DNA of 15,845 nt from an uncultured Collinsella sp. (GTDB taxonomy: Bacteria > Actinomycetota > Coriobacteriia > Coriobacteriales > Coriobacteriaceae): the NCBI GenBank assembly GCA_902491765.1, contig CABUIY010000029.1, forward strand, positions 1-15,845, written 5' to 3'. Every line of letters begins with the position of its first letter. The stretch's first letter is position 1. The position numbers and the translations under genes are program-made. Positions 1 through 6,421 of the stretch are shown here, piece by piece. The notes below the pieces were generated by a model. That model saw only the letters and a program-made list of their open reading frames with translations. It searched no databases and had not been told where the DNA came from.

Positions 1-57
1 CGGTCTTTCATGCAGCAGGGGCTCTCAATGTTTTTATGTCCTGCTCATATCGTCTGT

Positions 58-83
58 GCCGGCACTTGGGGACACTCCTTATG
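58..83. repeat. REP-like fragment, GGGGACA family
   Basis: The 17-mer GCCGGCACTTGGGGACA at 58-74 recurs exactly at 3328-3344, and GGGACACTCCTT at 69-80 recurs at 3366-3377. At the second site the 17-mer is one half of a perfect hairpin; here the other half is missing, so this looks like a partial or decayed copy. I associate similar TTGGGGACA-type intergenic repeats with REP sequences mobilised by RAYT (Y1) transposases, but no such transposase is in the window, so that link is inference. Confidence 0.5.
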
Positions 84-132
84 TCAAGAGATTGGTGCAG
101 GAGGGATAGGTTGCCTTGCGCCAATCTAAATA

Positions 133-199
133 AGTTGCGGTGAGATAGTTCTTGAATTGGCTTATTTGATGGCTAAACAGGAACTATTTCACCGCAACT
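133..199. repeat. Intergenic palindromic repeat, copy A (TTCC subfamily)
   Basis: A left arm of 22 bases at 133-154 (starts AGTTGCGGTGAGATAG) is complementary to a right arm at 178-199 (ends TTTCACCGCAACT) with two mismatches, around a 23-base centre. The centre can itself pair partly if G-U pairs are allowed. The copy sits 27 bases past the stop codon of the minus-strand gene at 227-1990. Its arms match copy D at 13189-13257, and both copies are preceded by the same CCAATCTAA. A role in 3'-end formation or transcription termination is inferred from position; there is no clean T-tract. Confidence 0.8.
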
Positions 200-226
200 G
201 AGTTGAGGCGTTATTTGGCGGCGGGT

Positions 227-1990
227 TTACTTGCTCGCGAAGAGCCAGATCAGGATGATCACCAGGATTGCGGCGACGATGCAGACGATGGCGCCGGTGA
301 ATTTGATGCGTGAGTCGCGGGTACGCTCGCGCACCGCGTCCTCGGTGGCTTCGAGCTGGGTAACCTCTCGCTCGGTCTCGGCGTGTTCGGCTTTGTCTCG
401 GGCCAAGGATCCTGCAAGCGACTCAGTGATCTCTGGGTGGTCGTGTACCTCGGTCGCCTGCTCGATGATCGACTGTGCATGCGCGGCATCTGCTTGGGCG
501 TTGGCGATGCTCTGCTCTTGGTCGCGGCGTGCCTTGTCCTCGGCGGCGATCTTCTCGCGCAGTTCGCGCTGGCGCGTTGCAGCGGCGGTTTTTGCGGTCT
601 GCAGCTCGTCGCGCGCGGCATCGGCCTCCGCCGTCACGGCCTGATGGGCTCGCTTGGCGTCGGCGATGGGGGCTTGCGCCTGCTCGACGGCCTGCTCGGC
701 TGCGGCAAGCGAGTGTTCAAGGTCGGCGGTGATGCGCGGGACATCTTCTTCGGCTTTACGCAGGGCATCTGCCGTGTCGGAGATCTGCATCGAGAGCTCG
801 CTGGTGCGCACCGTATAGTTGGCGGGATTTGCCGAGGGATTGCGTTGCAGCTCGGCATACTCATGACGCAGCGTCTCGAGCTGGGCGCGCGTGGCGTCGA
901 CGGTTTGTTGTGCGGCGGCAATGCCGGCGTCTCGCTCGGCCTTCACCTTGTCGCGGATGCGCTTGGAATCCTCAAGACGTCGAATGAGGCGGTTGCCGGT
1001 CTCGCGCGAGCTCGCCTCGCGGGCCTCCACGGCATCGAGCGCGGCCTTCAGGCGGAGCTCAGTCGCGTCATCCTCTGTCTTCATTTGTTCGAACTGACCC
1101 TTGAGCTCTGTCGCTTTGGCGGCGTGGGCATCACGGTCAATCTCGGCGGCCGCTGCAGTCTTTTGGGCCGTGGCAATCGCCTGGCGCTGGTCGGCGACGA
1201 TCTGGTCGTAGCGGCCTGCGATATCCTGGCGCGTCTCGAGTTCCTCGGCCTGATCGGCAATGCGCTGCTCAAGTTCGGCCAGATGGGCGCGGGCATCGGC
1301 AAGTGCCTTTTTCGCGGCGTTCATCTCGCGCATGGCCGAGGCGCCCTGGGCGATAAAGGTGCCCACGGCGTTCGCGGTGTTCGAGACAGCGGTCCCCAGA
1401 TCGCGGCTCGCGGCGGGGGAGTGCGGGGCGGTCGGGCGAGTGGTGTCGGCAGCGTCCGCATCGGCAGTCTGCGGCGCGGCGATATTGCCGGTACCGCCCT
1501 CGACCACAGAAAAGCCTGCTGCGTGCGGATCGACCGCATCGGCGCCAATCGTGGGGTGCTCGAGCTGCAGAAATGAGGGCATGGTGCTGCCCTGGTCGGC
1601 AACCGGAGTCTCGCCGGGCACAAAGGTCGAGGCCGCCTCGGCGGCCTCCTCTTCCTCGGCATCAATATCGGCATCGGCGACGGCGTCTTTCATCGCTTTG
1701 ACAGCATCCATCATGGAGTCCATGACGGCATCGAGCTCTTCTTCCGAAGAGACCTCGATGGGGCCCGCTGCTTGCGGGACGTCGTCCTGTACAGGGGCGT
1801 CGTCCTGAGCGGGCGCATCGTCGTTTTGCTCATCGGCGTTTTCTGTTTCGGGGGTTTCCGCCGTAGCGCTTTCGTCCAAGATGGGGTCGTCGATGTCGAT
1901 ACCATCGCAGGTCACAGCGTCAGTATCTGCGGTGACGTCTGCGGGATCATCAATATGCTGTTGAGTCTGGGGGTCCAGCTCGTCTGTCAT
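227..1990 (-). CDS. Acidic coiled-coil protein with C-terminal membrane anchor, function unknown
   Basis: I do not recognise a family. With the start at 1990 the product has 587 residues. Residues 1-180 are strongly acidic and low-complexity, with three imperfect DDAPxQ repeats at about 57-73. Residues 218-560 are rich in Ala, Glu, Gln, Arg and Lys with heptad-like spacing, predicting a long coiled coil broken by an Asn/Pro-rich linker near 384-392. Residues 564-584 form one hydrophobic segment (GAIVCIVAAILVIILIWLF) followed only by ASK, so the protein is probably tail-anchored with its bulk in the cytoplasm. The start at 1990 is preferred over an upstream ATG at 1996 because GAGGAG (2000-2005) lies 9 bases from the former and only 3 from the latter. 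The frame stays open upstream to 2122 without a better site. Palindromic repeat A follows the stop. A structural, division or envelope role is possible, but nothing in the sequence decides it. Confidence 0.75.
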   Translation of the reverse strand: MTDELDPQTQQHIDDPADVTADTDAVTCDGIDIDDPILDESATAETPETENADEQNDDAPAQDDAPVQDDVPQAAGPIEVSSEEELDAVMDSMMDAVKAMKDAVADADIDAEEEEAAEAASTFVPGETPVADQGSTMPSFLQLEHPTIGADAVDPHAAGFSVVEGGTGNIAAPQTADADAADTTRPTAPHSPAASRDLGTAVSNTANAVGTFIAQGASAMREMNAAKKALADARAHLAELEQRIADQAEELETRQDIAGRYDQIVADQRQAIATAQKTAAAAEIDRDAHAAKATELKGQFEQMKTEDDATELRLKAALDAVEAREASSRETGNRLIRRLEDSKRIRDKVKAERDAGIAAAQQTVDATRAQLETLRHEYAELQRNPSANPANYTVRTSELSMQISDTADALRKAEEDVPRITADLEHSLAAAEQAVEQAQAPIADAKRAHQAVTAEADAARDELQTAKTAAATRQRELREKIAAEDKARRDQEQSIANAQADAAHAQSIIEQATEVHDHPEITESLAGSLARDKAEHAETEREVTQLEATEDAVRERTRDSRIKFTGAIVCIVAAILVIILIWLFASK

Positions 1991-2284
1991 AGGCATGTGC
2001 TCCTCATCGTTGTTTGTCACCCTATGATAAAGTCTCGCGCCGACATCCCGCGCGCCGCAGCAAAGTTTCAAAACGTGTTCGATGGCTCGTCGCGTTAACA
2101 AAAACTCGGCCGTTCTATTCAATTTTTACTTGACAATCCCTTCGCCGAACGACGTGGTGCCGTTCGCCTACCGCGGTCTTTTATTTTCGCTTGAACACGC
2201 TAAAGTTGCATCTCAGCTTTTGGCGCGTGAAGTTGGATACGCGCAGTCGGCGGGCGTGCCCGTCGCGATTTGAAAGGACTTTGT

Positions 2285-3085
2285 ATGGGACTTTTCACTG
2301 GTAAGACCGTGATCGTCACCGGCGGCGGCAAGGCCACGCTTAAGGACGGTTCCGCTGGCTCCATCGGCTACGGCATCGATATCGCATTTGCCAAGGAGGG
2401 CGCGAACCTCGTCATCACCGGCCGCAACGTCGCCAAGCTCGAGGCCGCCAAGGAGTCTCTCGAGGCCGAGTACGGTGTCAAGGTTCTGCCTGTTCAGGCC
2501 GATGTCTCGGCTGGTCAGGACAACGAAGCCGTCGTCCAGAACGTCATCGACAAGGCCATTGAGGAATTCGGCCGCATCGACGCCGTCGTCAACAATGCTC
2601 AGGCCAGCGCCTCGGGCGTGACCATCGCCGATCACACCATGGACCAGTTTAACCTGGCCATTTATTCCGGTCTGTATGCCACCTATCTGTATATGCAGAA
2701 GGCCTATCCGCACCTGAAGGAGACCAAGGGCTCCGTGGTCAACTTTGCCTCGGGCGCCGGCCTGTTTGGCAACTACGGCCAGTGCAGCTATGCCGCTGCC
2801 AAGGAGGGCATCCGCGGTCTGACTCGCGTTGCCGCCAACGAGTGGGGCAAGGACGGCATCAACGTCAACATCGTGTGCCCGCTTGCTTGGACCGCTGCGC
2901 TCGAGAACTTCCAGGATGCTTATCCCGAGGCGTTCAAGGCCAACGTCCACATGCCGCCGGCTGGTCACTACGGCGACGTCGAGAAGGAAATCGGACGCGT
3001 GGTCGTTCAGCTCTGCGGTCCCGACTTTAAGTACATGAACGGCGAGACCGTCACCCTCGAGGGTGGTATGGGCCAGCGGCCGTAG
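2285..3085 (+). CDS. Short-chain dehydrogenase/reductase, candidate NADP-dependent 12-alpha-hydroxysteroid dehydrogenase
   Basis: A classical SDR of 266 residues. It has a Rossmann nucleotide-binding start (TGGGK at 12-16, then SIGYG at 26-30, with about ten extra residues inside the Gly-rich loop), NNAQ at 103-106, and the catalytic Ser156, Tyr169 and Lys173 (YAAAK). Arg47 at the end of the second strand favours NADP(H). NAQAS, NFASGAGLFG and the C-terminal EGGMGQRP resemble, from memory, clostridial bile-acid 12-alpha-hydroxysteroid dehydrogenases, which oxidise the 12-hydroxyl of cholate or deoxycholate to a ketone. The SDR call is firm; the substrate is inference. The enzyme should be cytosolic. 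The start at 2285 is chosen over ATG 2270 because AAAGGA lies just upstream of it. The gene stands alone, divergent from the coiled-coil gene, and is followed by two hairpins. Confidence 0.9.
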   Translation: MGLFTGKTVIVTGGGKATLKDGSAGSIGYGIDIAFAKEGANLVITGRNVAKLEAAKESLEAEYGVKVLPVQADVSAGQDNEAVVQNVIDKAIEEFGRIDAVVNNAQASASGVTIADHTMDQFNLAIYSGLYATYLYMQKAYPHLKETKGSVVNFASGAGLFGNYGQCSYAAAKEGIRGLTRVAANEWGKDGINVNIVCPLAWTAALENFQDAYPEAFKANVHMPPAGHYGDVEKEIGRVVVQLCGPDFKYMNGETVTLEGGMGQRP

Positions 3086-3086
3086 G

Positions 3087-3114
3087 GTTACGCGGTTTTT
3101 CCAAACCGCGTAAC
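3087..3114 (+). terminator. Hairpin directly after the dehydrogenase stop
   Basis: A perfect 12-bp stem (GTTACGCGGTTT with AAACCGCGTAAC) and a TTCC loop begin two bases after the stop codon. No T-tract follows, so it may protect the 3' end or act with Rho rather than terminate by itself. Confidence 0.55.
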
Positions 3115-3156
3115 GGCTCGACGCTGCGCGGTCACCAGGGCGACAACTTGTCATTC

Positions 3157-3198
3157 AAAGAGGGCGGCATGACCAGAAGGTCTATGCCGCCCTCTTTT
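3157..3198. terminator. Strong bidirectional-type intrinsic terminator
   Basis: A 14-bp perfect stem, AAAGAGGGCGGCAT (3157-3170) with ATGCCGCCCTCTTT (3184-3197), encloses a 13-base loop that can pair further (ACC with GGT). The stem starts with A residues and ends in TTTT, so it could stop transcription from either side. It sits inside a second, outer inverted repeat at 3128-3146 and 3208-3227. It is the best terminator candidate for the dehydrogenase gene. Confidence 0.75.
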
Positions 3199-3298
3199 CA
3201 TGCCAATTTGTTCGCCCTGGCGACCGCTCGCTGACGTCGCCAGAGCATCGGCGTTGCCTTGGCTGTTGGAGATGATCTCGTAGTCGTTGGGGACGTTC

Positions 3299-3421
3299 TT
3301 AAATGACTAGTCATAAGGGACACTCTTGCCGGCACTTGGGGACAGTCCCTAAGTGCCGGCAGATTGGGACACTCCTTTGCAAGATGGCGCTGAAGATTGT
3401 CCTCGACGACTAGTCGTTTAA
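3299..3421. repeat. Composite palindromic element with GACTAGTC ends and REP-like core
   Basis: The ends are inverted repeats of 16 bases, TTAAATGACTAGTCAT (3299-3314) and ACGACTAGTCGTTTAA (3406-3421), differing at two positions. Each end contains its own perfect 12-bp palindrome (ATGACTAGTCAT and ACGACTAGTCGT), so the two differences preserve symmetry. The core is a hairpin of GCCGGCACTT (3328-3337) with AAGTGCCGGC (3351-3360) around GGGACaGTCCC. Copies of GGGACACTC flank the hairpin at 3317-3325 and 3366-3374. It resembles a small non-autonomous mobile repeat; no transposase is nearby. Confidence 0.6.
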
Positions 3422-3464
3422 TGCATCAGTTTCTGTCGAGTCGGTGCGGTTTGCTGGTTGCCCG

Positions 3465-3470
3465 TATAAT
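3465..3470 (+). promoter_or_regulatory. Putative -10 box of tgt
   Basis: A perfect TATAAT lies 38 bases before the tgt start and would give a leader of about 30 bases. There is no good -35 at the usual spacing; TCGGTG at 3441-3446 is the nearest, so an activator or a weak promoter is possible. Confidence 0.45.
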
Positions 3471-3507
3471 GGTTTGCGTATGAACCGCAACCAAGGAGTT
3501 CCAGTTT

Positions 3508-4647
<1,140 letters not shown>

Positions 4648-4695
4648 GAGCGGCGCGGGCGCTTGCAGAGCGCGGGCAACGGCAAGGGGCGAGCG

Positions 4696-4729
4696 GCGGC
4701 CGGTCGTCACATTTGCTGACACCGGCCGC
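4696..4729 (+). other. GC-rich hairpin downstream of tgt
   Basis: GCGGCCGG (4696-4703) pairs with CCGGCCGC (4722-4729), and inside it GTCA (4706-4709) pairs with TGAC (4717-4720). There is no T-tract. It could be a Rho-assisted terminator of tgt or a 3'-end stabiliser. Confidence 0.4.
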
Positions 4730-4796
4730 ACGACCGCTGACCGATAGCTTGCAAGCACTTGATGCATCGTGGGTACCATACCGAATAGTTGATGTT

Positions 4797-4842
4797 CGGG
4801 CGGGTGTTTGGCGCATGGCGTCGACCCCGCCCGTTTTCTTTT
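4797..4842 (+). terminator. Intrinsic terminator-like hairpin just ahead of the LOG-family gene
   Basis: CGGGCGGG (4797-4804) pairs with CCCGCCCG (4826-4833) around a 21-base loop and is followed by TTTTCTTTTT. It ends only about 18 bases before the next start codon, so it either terminates tgt transcripts or, if a promoter lies at about 4750-4790, acts as an attenuator in the leader of the downstream gene. Confidence 0.6.
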
Positions 4843-4859
4843 TCTCGATAGGAGCACCC

Positions 4860-5618
4860 ATGATTAAGAATGAGAACGTCGAGGGCGAGCCGGCCTACGA
4901 CGAGACGTATCGGCGTGGCCCCGTGGTCATGCGCGGTCCCATGATTCCTAAGGACAACACCTACGCCAACCTGTTGGCGCCCGAGGAGTCGACCGACTGG
5001 TTGCATGCCGATCCGTGGCGCGTGCTGCGCATTCAGGCAGAGTTTGTCGATGGCTTTGGCGCGCTTGCAGAGCTTGGTCCTGCAGTGACCATCTTCGGCA
5101 GCGCCCGCACGCCTAAGACCGATCCGCTCTACAAGGCGGCGCGTACCGTCGGGCGCAAGATCGCGCAACGTGGCGTGGCGGTCATCACCGGTGGCGGCCC
5201 CGGCATCATGGAAGCGGCCAACAGGGGAGCGGCGAGTGTCAACGGCAAGTCAGTTGGCTTGGGCATTGAATTGCCGCACGAGCAGGGGCTCAACAAATAC
5301 GTAAACCTCGGTATGGACTTCCGCTACTTCTTTGTGCGCAAGACCATGTTCGTCAAATACAGCTCGGGCGCTATTGTGTTTCCCGGTGGTTTTGGTACGC
5401 TCGACGAGATGTTCGAGGTGCTCACGCTGGTGCAAACGCACAAGGTCAAGCGCATGCCGCTTGTGCTGGTAGGCAGCGAGTACTGGCAGGGCCTATTTGA
5501 CTGGCTTAACGGTCCGGTGATGGACGCCGGTATGATCAGCCCGCTCGATCCGGATCTGGTACACATCACCGACGACCTCAACGAAGCCGTCGACATTGCG
5601 CTCAGCGGGTTGATGTAG
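4860..5618 (+). CDS. LOG-family (TIGR00730-type) nucleotide 5'-monophosphate phosphoribohydrolase
   Basis: A Rossmann-fold protein of 252 residues with both diagnostic LOG motifs, GGGPGIMEAANRG (111-123) and PGGFGTLDE (175-183). The family cleaves the N-glycosidic bond of nucleoside 5'-monophosphates, releasing ribose 5-phosphate. In plants and some bacteria this activates cytokinins; in most bacteria the physiological substrate is uncertain. Residues 75-81 (AVTIFGS) form the first beta strand with the usual Ser/Gly turn. About 70 residues precede the core, typical of the longer bacterial subgroup. The start is the ATG at 4860, with AGGAG at 4850-4854; the same frame is open upstream only as a shadow of tgt. 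It lies 213 bases after tgt and is likely expressed separately given the terminator between them. Confidence 0.88.
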   Translation: MIKNENVEGEPAYDETYRRGPVVMRGPMIPKDNTYANLLAPEESTDWLHADPWRVLRIQAEFVDGFGALAELGPAVTIFGSARTPKTDPLYKAARTVGRKIAQRGVAVITGGGPGIMEAANRGAASVNGKSVGLGIELPHEQGLNKYVNLGMDFRYFFVRKTMFVKYSSGAIVFPGGFGTLDEMFEVLTLVQTHKVKRMPLVLVGSEYWQGLFDWLNGPVMDAGMISPLDPDLVHITDDLNEAVDIALSGLM

Positions 5619-5648
5619 ATCAATCGTGCTCACGCGACATGAATACGC

Positions 5649-5684
5649 ATGGCAATCTGATGTTATCTAACATCAGATTGCCAT
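5649..5684. promoter_or_regulatory. 16-bp-stem palindrome, probable terminator and/or toxin-antitoxin operator
   Basis: ATGGCAATCTGATGTT (5649-5664) is the exact complement of AACATCAGATTGCCAT (5669-5684) with an ATCT loop. It starts 30 bases after the LOG gene and ends 11 bases before a TATACT -10 box for the antitoxin gene, covering where a -35 box would fall. RelB/DinJ-type antitoxins repress their own promoters at palindromes, so an operator role is plausible; a terminator role is less likely because there is no T-tract. Confidence 0.55.
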
Positions 5685-5694
5685 TTATATTGGG

Positions 5695-5700
5695 TATACT
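5695..5700 (+). promoter_or_regulatory. Putative -10 box of the toxin-antitoxin operon
   Basis: TATACT lies 31 bases before the antitoxin ATG, next to the palindrome at 5649-5684. No standard -35 box is seen. The ribosome-binding site AGGAGGT is at 5720-5726. Confidence 0.45.
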
Positions 5701-5731
5701 GGTGTAAAAGACGAGGGCGAGGAGGTCGCAA

Positions 5732-6031
5732 ATGTCTACAGCAACAGTTAAGCCTACGACGGTTCGAATCGAAGAGGGGCTCAAGGAGCAGGCGACTGAG
5801 TTCTTGGATTCGGTCGGCCTCAGCCTCAATTCCTATCTCAATCTTGCCGTTCGGCAGCTGGTAAATCAGCGAAAGATTCCTTTTGAGATTGTAGGAAGGG
5901 CGGAGGTGCCCAACGAGGCGACGAGGCGTGCCATGGTGGTCGCAGAGGCTCATGAGTTGGGGATTTTGCCGGACGATAGCCTGTCATTCAATAACGCTGA
6001 TGAGCTTATGTCATTCCTCGATGAGGAATAG
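5732..6031 (+). CDS. RelB/DinJ-family antitoxin
   Basis: A 99-residue protein. The N-terminus (about residues 5-45) has the pattern of a ribbon-helix-helix DNA-binding domain: a short strand TTVRIEEGLKEQA, a helix, then the turn and helix GLSLNSYLNLAVRQLV. The acidic C-terminus (NADELMSFLDEE) would wrap the toxin. A near-perfect AGGAGGT lies 5 bases before the ATG. The stop is two bases before the toxin start, the normal layout of these operons. The expected role is to neutralise the toxin and, alone or with it, repress the promoter through the palindrome upstream. Confidence 0.85.
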   Translation: MSTATVKPTTVRIEEGLKEQATEFLDSVGLSLNSYLNLAVRQLVNQRKIPFEIVGRAEVPNEATRRAMVVAEAHELGILPDDSLSFNNADELMSFLDEE

Positions 6032-6033
6032 CG

Positions 6034-6342
6034 ATGTTCGAGATTAAAGTCGAGGCTCAATTTAAGGTGGACTACAAACGAACGATGCGCATGCATCCGC
6101 AGCTAAAAAGTGAGTTTAAAGCGGCGGTTGCAGAGCTTGTGGCTCATGGGTCACTTCCGGCGGAGTATGGCGCCCACGAGCTCTCAAACCCGGGCGGAAA
6201 CTACAACGGCCACATCGATTTCCACCTATCCGATGGCTTGGTCGATGTGGTCGTTCTTTATCTTCCCCATAAGACTAACCCAATGATTAGGCTGGTGAGA
6301 ATGGGCACTCATCAGGAGCTGTTTCAGGGTCCGCTGGGCTGA
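6034..6342 (+). CDS. YafQ/RelE-superfamily mRNA interferase toxin
   Basis: A 102-residue protein of the RelE/ParE fold, closest in pattern to YafQ, a ribosome-dependent endoribonuclease. Candidate active-site residues in YafQ order are His48 (AHEL), His64 (DFHL), Asp67 or Asp71, and His93 (GTHQELF). The Asp region carries about three extra residues compared with E. coli YafQ as I recall it, so the exact Asp is uncertain. The conserved ending (LVRMGTHQELF) is intact, so the toxin looks functional. It is translated just after the antitoxin (two-base gap) with GAGG at 6023-6026 inside the antitoxin gene. Palindromic repeat B begins about 15 bases after its stop. Confidence 0.82.
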   Translation: MFEIKVEAQFKVDYKRTMRMHPQLKSEFKAAVAELVAHGSLPAEYGAHELSNPGGNYNGHIDFHLSDGLVDVVVLYLPHKTNPMIRLVRMGTHQELFQGPLG

Positions 6343-6356
6343 TCGCCGATTTCTAA

Positions 6357-6421
6357 CTTGCGGTGAAATAGGGATTGATTGGCGGCTGATACGCCAAAAA
6401 ACAGTCCCTATTCCACCGCAA
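6357..6421. repeat. Intergenic palindromic repeat, copy B (GGGA subfamily)
   Basis: Left arm TTGCGGTGAAATAGGGATTG (6358-6377) pairs with the right arm at 6402-6421 (CAGTCCCTATTCCACCGCAA) with two mismatches. An inner stem GGCG/CGCC lies in the centre. It lies between convergent genes: 15 bases after the toxin stop, and overlapping the end of the minus-strand primase-helicase gene, whose stop codon is bases 6410-6408 in the right arm. Its sequence, including the centre, matches copy C at 9916-9981 in the same orientation. Confidence 0.85.

Larger units (their letters stand above)
3086..3507. other. 420-base intergenic region packed with palindromes
   Basis: No credible gene lies here. In order it holds a 12-bp hairpin (3087-3114), an outer inverted repeat (3128-3146 with 3208-3227, about one mismatch plus one indel) around the terminator at 3157-3198, a composite element bounded by 16-base inverted repeats (3299-3421), and the tgt promoter and leader. 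Open frames in this stretch lack ribosome-binding sites. Confidence 0.7.

Noticed and set aside
383..1576. A 397-residue plus-strand open frame inside the coiled-coil gene
   Set aside because: It is antisense to a longer frame with a proper ribosome-binding site; it has Gly/Leu/Arg-rich composition without motifs and no ribosome-binding site.
2130..2158. A perfect TTGACA -35 box at 2130-2135 upstream of the dehydrogenase
   Set aside because: Bases 17-18 nucleotides downstream (CGTGGT, GTGGTG) are nothing like a -10 box, so a promoter could not be supported.
2082..2273. A 63-residue plus-strand open frame upstream of the dehydrogenase
   Set aside because: No ribosome-binding site, no recognisable domain, and it covers the likely promoter and leader of the flanking divergent genes.
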